Under the pieces are notes generated by a model, which was given only the letters and a program-made list of their open reading frames with translations, was not told where the DNA came from and did no database searches. A stretch of 64,000 nt of DNA from Halobacillus sp. A5 (GTDB lineage Bacteria; Bacillota; Bacilli; Bacillales; Halobacillaceae): NCBI RefSeq assembly GCF_024189315.1, contig NZ_JAIZEO010000007.1, positions 1-64,000 on the forward strand. Reading direction: 5' to 3'. This document shows, in pieces, positions 15,875 through 23,698 of this stretch. Position 1 is the first letter of the stretch; every line of letters starts with the position of its first letter. Position numbers and translations under genes: made by a program.

Positions 15875-16844
15875 TAGCTTCCCCGCCTTCCTGTTTCGCC
15901 GGCTTTCCGGTAATCGTTAAGAAGACATCATCTAAACTCGGCTGCTGCATAGAGAAGTCTTTCACGGCTATCTTTTGATTCGCGAGTTCTCCAATCGCCT
16001 GCGCAGCCTTTGACTGGTCTTTCATCGTAACGGAAATGGATAAATGCTCGCGATTTACTTCAGGTGCCTGTGTGAACATCCCTGCAAAAATTGCCGCGGC
16101 CTTGTTCAAATCATGCTCATCTGCGAATTCAATAATCAAGCTTCGAACTCCAATCGATGATTTCAACTCTGCGCTCGTACCTTCAGCGATTAAAACGCCC
16201 CGGTCAATGACCCCGATCAGATCAGCCAGCTGATCGGCTTCTTCTAAGTATTGTGTCGTCAGAAATACCGTCGTTCCATTCTTAACTAATGCGCGGATGA
16301 TCCCCCACACTTCATTCCGGCTTCTTGGATCAAGACCGGTGGTGGGTTCATCCAGAAAGAGCAGCTCTGGTGAAGTCACAATACTTGCGGCAATATCAAT
16401 TCTTCTTCTCATGCCGCCGGAGTATTTCTTCACCTGGCGCTTCGCAGCATCCTCTAATTTAAAAGCGGCTAATAATTCATCGGCACGCGCCCTGGCTTCT
16501 TTACGGGTAAAACCAACTAACCTGCCGATGAAAACTAAATTCTCCCGGCCGGATAATTCTTCATCAACCGAAGCAAACTGTCCCGTAAGACTGATCGCTT
16601 GCCTGACATCATCCGCTTCCTTCGTGAGATCAAAGCCCATGACCTTCGCCTGGCCTTCTGTTGGTTTCAGCAGCGTGGCCAGCATACGGATCATCGTCGT
16701 TTTCCCAGCTCCGTTAGGGCCAAGAAATCCATAGATAATGCCTTTTGGCACCTTTAAGCTAATGCCATCCACAGCTCGTTCTTTTCCAAAAGCTTTTACC
16801 AATTGATCGGCTTCGACTGCATATGTGTTATTGGATTGATCCAT
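15864..16844 (-). CDS. ABC transporter ATP-binding protein, DrrA family
   Basis: 326 residues. Walker A is GPNGAGKTT near residue 42, the signature is YSGGMRRR and Walker B is LLFLDEPTTGLDPRS. The C-terminal 100 residues form the DrrA accessory domain (LIIEFADEHDLNKAAAIF... to QQPSLDDVFLTITG). It energises the permease encoded immediately downstream. The ATG is preceded by GGGAGGTCAG. A short A+T-rich region with two copies of TATCAGCG lies upstream. Confidence 0.94.
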   Translation of the reverse strand: MDQSNNTYAVEADQLVKAFGKERAVDGISLKVPKGIIYGFLGPNGAGKTTMIRMLATLLKPTEGQAKVMGFDLTKEADDVRQAISLTGQFASVDEELSGRENLVFIGRLVGFTRKEARARADELLAAFKLEDAAKRQVKKYSGGMRRRIDIAASIVTSPELLFLDEPTTGLDPRSRNEVWGIIRALVKNGTTVFLTTQYLEEADQLADLIGVIDRGVLIAEGTSAELKSSIGVRSLIIEFADEHDLNKAAAIFAGMFTQAPEVNREHLSISVTMKDQSKAAQAIGELANQKIAVKDFSMQQPSLDDVFLTITGKPAKQEGGEASGE

Positions 16845-16954
16845 TCACTGACCTCCCTATTCTCTTTCATTTTACCATAGGACAGAAGTCTTGCTATTCG
16901 TCTAAAGGATGATTTTAAATGAGGTTAATAAAATAAACCTGTGTGCATCAATGA

Positions 16955-16982
16955 TATCAGCGAAAATAAAAATATATCAGCG
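16955..16982. repeat. Two-unit TATCAGCG array, 20-bp spacing
   Basis: TATCAGCG occurs at 16955-16962 and 16975-16982, starts exactly 20 bases apart. Looser copies (ATCAGAT at 16991, TATCAGTA at 17033) follow out of register. It is the same design as the four-unit array on the other side of the neighbouring LD-carboxypeptidase gene. Confidence 0.65.
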
Positions 16983-17043
16983 TTTGCTTGATCAGATAGT
17001 CAATTACAATTTCTATTACCCTCTGCTAGTTCTATCAGTAGAA

Positions 17044-17967
17044 CTAAGGAGTCGTAGCGGGAGTGAGAACAGTCAGGGTATTATTGATTGTATTCAAGTT
17101 CACCGTTGCCCCAATTGGAATGGCCGTTTTATAGGTGTCGTGTCCTGTGGTTAAATTAGTCATCAGCGGCTTTCCTAATGGTACTATAAATTTATTAATC
17201 AAGTCTTTGTAAGTCCTCCCATAAGATTCATCACATTCTGTGCACTCTCCCATAACGATCCCGATACAGTCCCTGAATTTTCCGGCCATTCTTAAATGCT
17301 CGATATACCTGTATACGGTGTTGATAGGTTCGTGGGTATCTTCGAGCAGCAGGATTTTTCCCCGGGTATCGATTTCAAATGGAGTACCGATCGTGCCAAC
17401 TAAAGATGTGAGATTTCCACCGACAATCGGTCCGGTGACGTCCCCGGGTACCCAGCTCTCTACTGGTATACCAGGGGGTGTTTGTATTTGTCCAATAGGG
17501 CCAGGGGAAGAAACCGCGTTAAAAAATTGATTAAAATTATATTCTGGGGTATCCGGGTTAAAATCAACAAGCAAAAGACTGTGAAAAGTGGTTAAATCGA
17601 CAAATTGATACAAGGTGTTCAACAATACTGTAATATCGCTGTAGCCACTTATGATCTTTGGATTTTCCGCTATTAATGGATAGTCAAGAAGGGGGAGAAT
17701 CCCAGCAACTCCCACTCCTCCCCTGGTAGGTAAAATCATTTTCACCTCAGGATTAGCAAACATATCCATTAAATCCGCCGCACGATTCTGCCTTGTACCT
17801 GCTAAGAAACCATCACGCGAGTACACGCTGCGGCCGAAAAAGACATTAAATCCCATTTCTTCCAGCATTTCCACTCCTGTCTCAACCTCAATCCTTTCGG
17901 GCGGGCTCCCTAATGTAACAATACCGATCGTATCTCCGGGTTCTAAAGACAACGGCCTTATGGGCAT
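17044..17967 (-). CDS. LD-carboxypeptidase, peptidase S66 family
   Basis: 307 residues, the usual S66 length. The catalytic triad is visible: Ser110 in SGYSDIT, Glu209 in LLLEDTHEP and His276 in TTGHDTYKTAIPIG. The N-terminus LEPGDTIGIVTLGSP is the family start. Enzymes of this family cleave the L,D-bond of muropeptide tetrapeptides during murein recycling (LdcA), or hydrolyse microcin C-like compounds (MccF). Sequence alone does not choose between them. It is monocistronic, with octamer arrays on both sides. Confidence 0.93.
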   Translation of the reverse strand: MPIRPLSLEPGDTIGIVTLGSPPERIEVETGVEMLEEMGFNVFFGRSVYSRDGFLAGTRQNRAADLMDMFANPEVKMILPTRGGVGVAGILPLLDYPLIAENPKIISGYSDITVLLNTLYQFVDLTTFHSLLLVDFNPDTPEYNFNQFFNAVSSPGPIGQIQTPPGIPVESWVPGDVTGPIVGGNLTSLVGTIGTPFEIDTRGKILLLEDTHEPINTVYRYIEHLRMAGKFRDCIGIVMGECTECDESYGRTYKDLINKFIVPLGKPLMTNLTTGHDTYKTAIPIGATVNLNTINNTLTVLTPATTP

Positions 17968-18099
17968 TGAAAGTAACTCCTTTCGAGGGACGAAACGTCA
18001 CTTTAGAAATAGTGTATTAATGAAGTCACGCCGGCATACTAGGAAGGGTTAAAATAGCTAGGAGAAAACCCTTATTTTTCAAGGGAGCGGACTTTCTTT

Positions 18100-18167
18100 T
18101 ATCAGCGTTTTTGGCATTTTATCCGCGCTTTTCTGTTTATATCTGCGCATTTTTAAATATATCAGCG
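18100..18167. repeat. Four-unit array: octamer TATCAGCG every 20 bp
   Basis: TATCAGCG (18100), TATCCGCG (18120), TATCTGCG (18140) and TATCAGCG (18160) start exactly 20 bases apart. Only the fourth and fifth positions vary inside the octamer. The 12 bases between are unrelated and T-rich. It lies between the start of the LD-carboxypeptidase gene and the broken DUF6440 gene. Confidence 0.85.
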
Positions 18168-18198
18168 ATTCAACGTCGAGCATAGGTCAGTGCTGCTA

Positions 18199-18383
18199 TC
18201 AGTCACCTTTCTCTATAACTACTTCGCCGTTCTCATCTAATAACGGGGTATGCGAAACACCTTGTGGAGCCCAGGTATGCAAATAGTGGACACCGGTGGC
18301 AGTATCCACTAACACTAGTATCAGTCCATACTGATAATGTTGAACAGATTTTTCTTCAAATCCTTTTTCTTATTTCTAAACAT
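18199..18383 (-). pseudogene. DUF6440-like small protein, frameshifted
   Basis: ATG 18383 follows GAAGGGAG and gives MFRNKKK, then runs out of frame. One base over, the text reads KGFEEKSVQHYQYGLILVLVDTATGVHYLHTWAPQGVSHTPLLDENGEVV, the DUF6440 pattern, and ends at 18199. A single missing A in the AAAAA run at 18364-18368 (T on the plus strand) explains the break. Either the gene is dead, or a homopolymer was miscalled, or ribosomal slippage occurs. It lies 17 bases after the ABC permease stop and probably belonged to that operon. Confidence 0.65.
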
Positions 18384-18400
18384 TCTTTTTCACTCCCTTC

Positions 18401-19150
18401 TTACTCATGATCCAGCCCATTTTTCTTATAAACATAGACAAAAATCCCGAGAGAGATGAAAAGCGAACCAAGGAGCACGCTGGTATCTGTTACGTTCCAC
18501 TGATACTCATTATTGAAGGACAGGGATTCAGCCAGATTTGCCAATACTCCTCCATACGTGTAGTCTAGAATCTCTGCTAAGTTCTCATTAAAAGTGCGGA
18601 GGACAGGGGTTGATGTTAGGATAAGTAAAATCGGTGTACTTACCAGCGAAGCCTGTGCCTGGTTTTTTGAATAAATTCCGATAATATATCCAATTAAAAT
18701 ACTGACTAAGCTTGCCAATGTCGTAATGACAATGTAAGTAGGCAGAGGGATTTCTCCAAATGGCACTCCACTTGCCGGAATCAAAAGGATATTGGTCGTG
18801 ATTAAGATCAGTAACGTTGGAATCATACTGCCTATAAAATATTCTCCTCCTTTAACTGACGATGTCATTAACACTCGTAAGGTATGTTTCTCTTTTTCTT
18901 CAGCAATAGGAGAGCTGCTCATCGATATACCGGCGATAGCTACATTAAAAATCAGCCCGAAGCTTAGTAGAAAGCCACTTGTGGAAAACGGCGCTCCAGC
19001 CTCCCCAGTCTCTACCTCGGGCATAAGGCTGCCCATAACAATTACAAATCCGATTGCAAATATAGGTGTGAAAAGGATGCTCATATTACTCAGCATCAAT
19101 TTTAATCTCAATTGAAGTACGGCATTTATTTTTCTAAATGAAAGTTTCAA
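18401..19150 (-). CDS. ABC-2 type permease
   Basis: 249 residues with six hydrophobic segments. The cytoplasmic EEKEKHTLRVLMTSSVKGGEYFIGSM region after the second segment is the coupling signature of the ABC-2 permease family (YhgE/CcmB/NatB-like). The start ATG overlaps the ATPase stop by four bases. With the ATPase and the LytTR-type regulator it forms one operon, LytTR gene first and permease last. The substrate is unknown; export of a peptide or drug is the usual role. Confidence 0.9.
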   Translation of the reverse strand: MKLSFRKINAVLQLRLKLMLSNMSILFTPIFAIGFVIVMGSLMPEVETGEAGAPFSTSGFLLSFGLIFNVAIAGISMSSSPIAEEKEKHTLRVLMTSSVKGGEYFIGSMIPTLLILITTNILLIPASGVPFGEIPLPTYIVITTLASLVSILIGYIIGIYSKNQAQASLVSTPILLILTSTPVLRTFNENLAEILDYTYGGVLANLAESLSFNNEYQWNVTDTSVLLGSLFISLGIFVYVYKKNGLDHE

Positions 19151-19998
19151 ACCAATTCCCTCCCGGTAACTTCTAAGAATACTTTTTCTAAATTGGGTTC
19201 ACATGAATGAATCGTCAATAGTTCATCGTTTAACAGCCAGTGGTGGATCTGTTCAATTGCCTCAGTCGAATGATGTAAAATAAGCTCCCGTTCATTCCTC
19301 AACAGGATCTGGTAACGTTTATCCAGGTTGTACTTAAGAGTCAGAGCCTTGGGTGAGTCATGTTCGACAATAAGACCATCATTTAAAAGGGCTACGTGAT
19401 CACATAGCTTAGTCGCTTCATCCATATTATGGGTGGTCAGAAATATGGCTGTGCCATTTTCTTTTAATTCCTCAAGTAAGGCGTGAATGGCTTCCGTTGT
19501 CACGGGGTCCAGTCCACTGGTAGGTTCATCTAAAAAAAGGACCTTCGGCTGATGCAGCATCGCTCTAGAAAGAATCAAACGCTGCTTCATTCCCTTAGAC
19601 AAATTTTTGGCCAATTTATTTTTATGCTCAGCTAGTCCGACTCTTTGGAGGAGAATGTCAATCCGCTCTTTCTCAACATTCAATAACTTAGCGAACGCAG
19701 TTAAGTTATTATAGACCGTTAATCTTTCATATAAACCACTGTTATCAGTCACAATTCCTATTTGCTCATAAATACTTTCATCAATTTGTTCCACAGGATT
19801 CCCTAAAACAAAAGCCTGGCCGGAGGTTTGTGCCAGCTGGCCCGTCAGGATTTTTATCGTCGTTGTTTTCCCTGATCCCGAAGGACCTAAGAATCCAAAG
19901 ATTTCTCCTTCATGAACTGAAAAATTTATATTCTTTAGAGCCGATTCGTCCTTGAACTTTTTTGATAAATGTTCTACCTGGATTAATTTTTTGTGCAT
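19147..19998 (-). CDS. ABC transporter ATP-binding protein
   Basis: 283 residues. Walker A is GPSGSGKTT near residue 38, the signature is LSKGMKQR, Walker B is VLFLDEPTSGLDP and the H-loop is LTTHNMDEA. The order is typical of ATPases that drive ABC-2 exporters. The C-terminus (HSCEPNLEKVFLEVTGRELV) is the common accessory end. Its ATG follows GGAGAGAGG. The LytTR/ABC-like regulator gene lies about 160 bases upstream on the same strand. Confidence 0.93.
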   Translation of the reverse strand: MHKKLIQVEHLSKKFKDESALKNINFSVHEGEIFGFLGPSGSGKTTTIKILTGQLAQTSGQAFVLGNPVEQIDESIYEQIGIVTDNSGLYERLTVYNNLTAFAKLLNVEKERIDILLQRVGLAEHKNKLAKNLSKGMKQRLILSRAMLHQPKVLFLDEPTSGLDPVTTEAIHALLEELKENGTAIFLTTHNMDEATKLCDHVALLNDGLIVEHDSPKALTLKYNLDKRYQILLRNERELILHHSTEAIEQIHHWLLNDELLTIHSCEPNLEKVFLEVTGRELV

Positions 19999-20160
19999 TT
20001 ACCTCTCTCCTTCATTAACCGTGTAATGGGCGCCTCATCCAGCATTAACTTTATAGAACCCAAGGAGGAATGTCGTGAAAACCCGTTGAACAGTACCATT
20101 CAAAAGCCCAAATGTAACAAAAAAAGGCTGAAATCATCCTATTTCAACCTCAAATGTACT

Positions 20161-21165
20161 CTAAAATTCTATTAATGTTTTCATTTCTTCAAGACGACTT
20201 CTTGACAGCGGCAATTTCACATTAGGGTGGCCTTTCAGAATTAACGTATAACTGTTTTTTGAGTAGCTCACTAATTCCGATACACGCTGTAAATTAACTA
20301 AGTAAGATCTGTGGCACCTAAAGAAACCAAAATGAGTCAGCTTCTCTTCCAATTCATTCATCGTTAAATCAGTAGGGAAATATTCCTCTCCAATTCGAAG
20401 ATTACTCACACTGTTTATACTTTCGATAAAATCAATCTCGTCCGGGCTGAAGAAAATGGTCTTATCCGCCATCTTACTAGTAACTTTGTAGACGTTGTTC
20501 GGCTTAAATCCCGTCTCGGTTTTATCATTCGGCGTTAATTGGTTTCCATTCGAAAGATCAGTCTTTTCCAACCCGATATATCGGTTGTATCGGTAAATAT
20601 CATTGCTTAATAACAACAATTCTTCTAAGAAATGAGAGGTGAATAAAATAGCAGCGTTATTGGATTTAAGATGTTCTAACGCTTTTATGTATAATTCAGT
20701 TCCCTCAATAGTTGAGTTGCTTAAAGGACTTTGAATTAATAATAAATCCGGCGAAAATAAGGACATCCGTAATAAGCTGACCCTTTTCTTCTGATCCAGG
20801 GATAACCGGCTGATCTTTGTATTCCATATATCAGATAAAGAAAAAATGCCAATAAACTCCTCCAAAGGATTATGGAAACCGGCAATTTTTTTAAAGATAG
20901 TTAAATAGCTCGAAATCGTTAAGTCTTCGTATAAACCATCCTCAGTTAATTCCGTGGCTATGCAGCTGCTTCCTTTTTCAATACGGCCGCTCGAAGGAGT
21001 CACTTCCCCAGTGAGGAGTTTAAACAAGACGGAACTTTCATTGTTCGTCATCTTAATACCAATTTGGGATTTTTCTTTTATAATTAAATTAAGGTTTTTA
21101 AGAACTGTGCGAGTGTCTTCCTGTTTCATCACATTTTCTAAAGTTATCAATGACAAGTAGAACAC
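20161..21165 (-). CDS. LytTR-domain regulator fused to a degenerate ABC ATPase
   Basis: 334 residues. Residues 1-200 follow the ABC-ATPase fold without its chemistry. The P-loop position (38-46, KMTNNESSV) lacks the glycines and lysine. A signature-like LSLDQKK is at 121-127, and Walker B (DLLLIQSP) lacks the catalytic Asp and Glu; only the H-loop TSH (176-178) remains. Residues 235-334 are a LytTR DNA-binding domain (FRCHRSYLVNLQRV...VKLPLSRSR). It probably senses or couples to the ABC exporter encoded downstream and regulates its transcription. The start may be GTG 21165 or TTG 21156. Confidence 0.88.
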   Translation of the reverse strand: MFYLSLITLENVMKQEDTRTVLKNLNLIIKEKSQIGIKMTNNESSVLFKLLTGEVTPSSGRIEKGSSCIATELTEDGLYEDLTISSYLTIFKKIAGFHNPLEEFIGIFSLSDIWNTKISRLSLDQKKRVSLLRMSLFSPDLLLIQSPLSNSTIEGTELYIKALEHLKSNNAAILFTSHFLEELLLLSNDIYRYNRYIGLEKTDLSNGNQLTPNDKTETGFKPNNVYKVTSKMADKTIFFSPDEIDFIESINSVSNLRIGEEYFPTDLTMNELEEKLTHFGFFRCHRSYLVNLQRVSELVSYSKNSYTLILKGHPNVKLPLSRSRLEEMKTLIEF

Positions 21166-21309
21166 GCCTTTCGTTATTTAGTGCTCACCAAGTATATTAT
21201 CGTCAAATTAAACGGAAAAGAAAAGGATCGTTATCATCCTTCATTGAATTAAGTTTAACAAACATTACATAGCGGTATCAGTTAAATCATGAGAAGGGGG
21301 TTTAAATGA

Positions 21310-21765
21310 ATGGCAAAAACAACAGGCTGTTTTACGATGATCTTCAATAAAGAAGGCCAAATCTTATTAGCTAAGCGAAAAGATTACCCTCTTTGGGATT
21401 TCCCGGGAGGTACCTTGGAAGACGGGGAGTCACTAGAACGGTGCGCAATTAGAGAAGCGGAGGAAGAAACAGGCTTTATTGTTTCAATTACTCGGAAAGT
21501 TGGAGAATATGACCAACCTCAATATGAGGACAAACAGTACATATTTTTAGGAGAGATAGAAGGGGGTTCACCGATAAAAGACGGTCCTGAAACAGAACGG
21601 ATCGAATGGTTTAATCCCAACCGATTGCCGATGATGATGATTCCAAATCGAAAAAAGCAGATTAAAAATCATCTAAGACATCAAGAGAAAATGATCAAAG
21701 ACTCCATCACGGTTTCTCCTCTTAAAATCTCGTTGTTAAAAGTGCTTATAAAAATTGTTGGATAA
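21310..21765 (+). CDS. NUDIX hydrolase
   Basis: 151 residues. A complete Nudix box is present: G-TLEDG-E-SLERCAI-REAEEETGF, matching GX5EX7REUXEEXGU. Enzymes with this motif hydrolyse nucleoside diphosphates linked to another moiety, such as oxidised dNTPs, NADH or ADP-sugars, using magnesium. The N-terminus MAKTTGCFTMIFNKEGQILLAKR is the family start, and AGAAGGGGG precedes the ATG. It is divergent from the LytTR gene, and its own substrate cannot be read. Confidence 0.93.
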   Translation: MAKTTGCFTMIFNKEGQILLAKRKDYPLWDFPGGTLEDGESLERCAIREAEEETGFIVSITRKVGEYDQPQYEDKQYIFLGEIEGGSPIKDGPETERIEWFNPNRLPMMMIPNRKKQIKNHLRHQEKMIKDSITVSPLKISLLKVLIKIVG

Positions 21766-21908
21766 TTTCAAGGGTTTATAAAACTAAATTTCCCCATAGG
21801 GAAGAGGTAGTTATTGCTCTAAGTTGAACGTGCACCAGAAGGTCAGGGGCTGCAGCAGTTTGTGAAATAGTTAGATCTACTTTTCTGGGCAGGAACGATA
21901 ACCGTAAG

Positions 21909-21950
21909 AACAGAGAGATTCAATTAAACTGACTCTCTCTGTTTCTTTTT
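21909..21950 (+). terminator. Terminator after the NUDIX gene
   Basis: AACAGAGAGA (21909-21918) pairs with TCTCTCTGTT (21934-21943), followed by TCTTTTT. It overlaps the 3' end of the convergent small membrane gene. Confidence 0.6.
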
Positions 21951-22142
21951 ATAATTTCGTCTATAAAAGTAAACGATTGTAAAGAAAATCCCTAAGTATG
22001 TCCCAATTCTTATGGAATAATCAATATTATTAGTGAAGGATACTCCTTTTATTAGGTTTTCTATGCCTGATACAACAATATTAAGAAGTAATGAAAAAGA
22101 AATAAGCCCTAACGTAATTCCTATTTTTATAAAAATATTCAT
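21924..22142 (-). CDS. Small two-TM membrane protein
   Basis: 72 residues from the ATG at 22142, which has GGGTGGAGTGG upstream. A TTG seven codons earlier is possible but has no such site. Two hydrophobic segments (IGITLGLISFSLLLNIVVSG and IGTYLGIFFTIVYFY) and a basic tail RRNYKKKQRE predict an inner-membrane protein with the C-terminus inside. No family is recognised. Confidence 0.6.
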   Translation of the reverse strand: MNIFIKIGITLGLISFSLLLNIVVSGIENLIKGVSFTNNIDYSIRIGTYLGIFFTIVYFYRRNYKKKQRESV

Positions 22143-22218
22143 TGTACCACTCCACCCTGACAAAACTATTTTAATGTTGAAGTAAATGTCTTTTCCCTGA
22201 TGTTAGGATATAAAACAT

Positions 22219-22277
22219 TGTCGGTACCTGACCCCGCTCTGCTGAAGTGGTAACGCACTGGGGGACAGGCGCCGACA
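22219..22277. repeat. REP-like 59-bp palindromic repeat, copy 1
   Basis: The ends TGTCGGTACCTGACCCC and GGGGGACAGGCGCCGACA form an inverted repeat with a few mismatches around a conserved loop, GCTCTGCTGAAGTGG then TAACGCACT. A second copy is at 26154. This is the size and form of a non-autonomous REP-type element; no transposase is in the window. Confidence 0.8.
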
Positions 22278-22300
22278 TTATTAAATTAATTATTGGAAAA

Positions 22301-22326
22301 TGAAACCATTTCAGAGTGATTACGTA
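22301..22326 (+). promoter_or_regulatory. Sigma-W-type ECF promoter
   Basis: TGAAAC (22301-22306), 16 bases and CGTA (22323-22326). The flanks GGAAAATGAAACCATTT and AAGTGAACGTTTT are shared with the promoter at 33973. It precedes the zinc-ribbon gene at 22371 by 45 bases. Confidence 0.7.
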
Positions 22327-22370
22327 GTTTAAGTGAACGTTTTATTCTCAATTACAGAGGTGAATATGAA

Positions 22371-22571
22371 ATGACTCATAAAAGTTGTCCAAAGTGCGAG
22401 GGGGAAATGATTTTATGTTATGTGGACCAGGGTTCAAAAGGGATTTTAGTTAAGAATGCTGACGGGGACAAGCTTTTTGGAAATAAGAAAAACACTCGAA
22501 TTAATCCAAATATCTGCGCCGATTGTGGCTGGGTGGAATGGTATGCGGTGGAACCCGGCAACTTAAAATAA
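22371..22571 (+). CDS. Small zinc-ribbon protein
   Basis: 66 residues with two Cys pairs, CPKC at residues 6-9 and CADC near residue 49, forming a four-cysteine zinc ribbon around a variable middle (GILVKNADGDKLFGNKK). CAGAGGTGAA precedes the ATG. Similar small ribbons occur next to membrane-protein genes in Bacilli, but no function is assigned. Its promoter is the sigma-W-type element 45 bases upstream, and the following membrane gene is 36 bases away, so the two are probably one transcript. Confidence 0.72.
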   Translation: MTHKSCPKCEGEMILCYVDQGSKGILVKNADGDKLFGNKKNTRINPNICADCGWVEWYAVEPGNLK

Positions 22572-22607
22572 GGAAACCTAACCCAAGTACCAGATAGGAG
22601 GAATTTA

Positions 22608-22880
22608 TTGTTGAAGGGAGGGATAAAAGTGGTTTTTAAGGTGGTACTTCTAATTATTCTTCTTTTACAAGTCATATACTTACTGATAAAAGTTAAAAAG
22701 GTTAATAAATGGAAATATTATATTCCTGCCTTGATTGTAAGTGTAATTACAGCCTGGTTTATTTATAAAACCTTAACTATGAGTGGGTTTGCAGCTATTA
22801 ACTTAACTATTTTTTCAGCTGTTGGTCTTCTTATTTTATTCATCATTACAAAATATCCTCCGTTTTTAAAAGAAAATTAA
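22608..22880 (+). CDS. Small three-TM membrane protein
   Basis: About 90 residues with three hydrophobic segments (VVFKVVLLIILLLQVIYLLI, YYIPALIVSVITAWFIY, INLTIFSAVGLLILFII). AGGAGG at 22596-22601 supports a TTG start at 22608 or 22611; a GTG further in (22629), after GAAGGGAGGG, is an alternative. It probably shares the sigma-W-type promoter with the zinc-ribbon gene upstream. Function unknown. Confidence 0.65.
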   Translation: MLKGGIKVVFKVVLLIILLLQVIYLLIKVKKVNKWKYYIPALIVSVITAWFIYKTLTMSGFAAINLTIFSAVGLLILFIITKYPPFLKEN

Positions 22881-22997
22881 GAATTAGAAAAACATATTGG
22901 AGAGCAGTCAAGCAGGTCTAGGATATCTCGGCTCTGAGGTTTATTTAATTGGAAACGAGAGCTAAAGACCAACTGATTACATGGGGGGGAGTTCATA

Positions 22998-23579
22998 TTG
23001 AATGGAAAAAGCCATCGAATAATAACATACCTTTTACTCTTAGGAGTTTGTTTAGCTTTTACTGCTTGTGCTTCAGTCAACACCTCGGAAAGTGATTCAA
23101 AAGATCAAAATATTAATGTTATAGAAAGTGTTTTAAAACAACAATTTACAGGACCTGATCAAGAGTTAATGGATCTGTTAGATGACCCTCAAAATTCAAC
23201 AATTATTGGAAATGGAGAACCATCAAATTCAGAAGAACCTACCTGGCTGGACATATATTTAGAAGAAAAATACCAGACCTATTTTAGTGAAAGTATGTAT
23301 GATGAATTTATTGGAACTTATGCCATGGGATATCATGTAGTTGCATATAATAATGACTATCAATTTGAAGCTGAAAAAGTAGATATTAAAAAAAATGATG
23401 ACGCTGAAGGAGCCTACGATTTCACAGTAAATGTACTGTTTAAGAAGGAGAAGAACGGTACGGAAGAAAAAAGCTCTAAAGTTACTGGCAGAATTAACAT
23501 CAATGAAGAAGGTAAAATAACGAACTTTAGACTTATGGGTGACGACGACTTATCCAAAACATTGACATCCGATAGTTGA
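22998..23579 (+). CDS. Lipoprotein of unknown function
   Basis: 193 residues. A signal peptide with a basic start (NGKSHR), a hydrophobic core ITYLLLLGVCLAF and Cys in FTACAS predicts lipid modification, although Phe at -3 is unusual for a lipobox. The mature part is acidic and ends in a beta-rich domain (QFEAEKVDIKKND...YDFTVNVLFKKEKNG...GKITNFRLM) like those of secreted nutrient- or stress-related lipoproteins. The start is TTG, fixed by GGGGGGGAG upstream. No family is assigned. Confidence 0.75.
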   Translation: MNGKSHRIITYLLLLGVCLAFTACASVNTSESDSKDQNINVIESVLKQQFTGPDQELMDLLDDPQNSTIIGNGEPSNSEEPTWLDIYLEEKYQTYFSESMYDEFIGTYAMGYHVVAYNNDYQFEAEKVDIKKNDDAEGAYDFTVNVLFKKEKNGTEEKSSKVTGRININEEGKITNFRLMGDDDLSKTLTSDS

Positions 23580-23698
23580 GTTAATTAAGAAATTTGTGGG
23601 AACAAGTAGCTTTTACAACTGAAGAACATGCAGATGCAATGGAGATGTAATAATCATTTTTATTTCAATAGTTGTAAGCATTGGGAGGGATCTCAGAA

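Noticed and set aside
23585-23650. Open stretch LWEQVAFTTEEHADAMEM ending in a stop
   Set aside because: It looks like the C-terminal end of some lost gene, but it has no start and is too short to assign.
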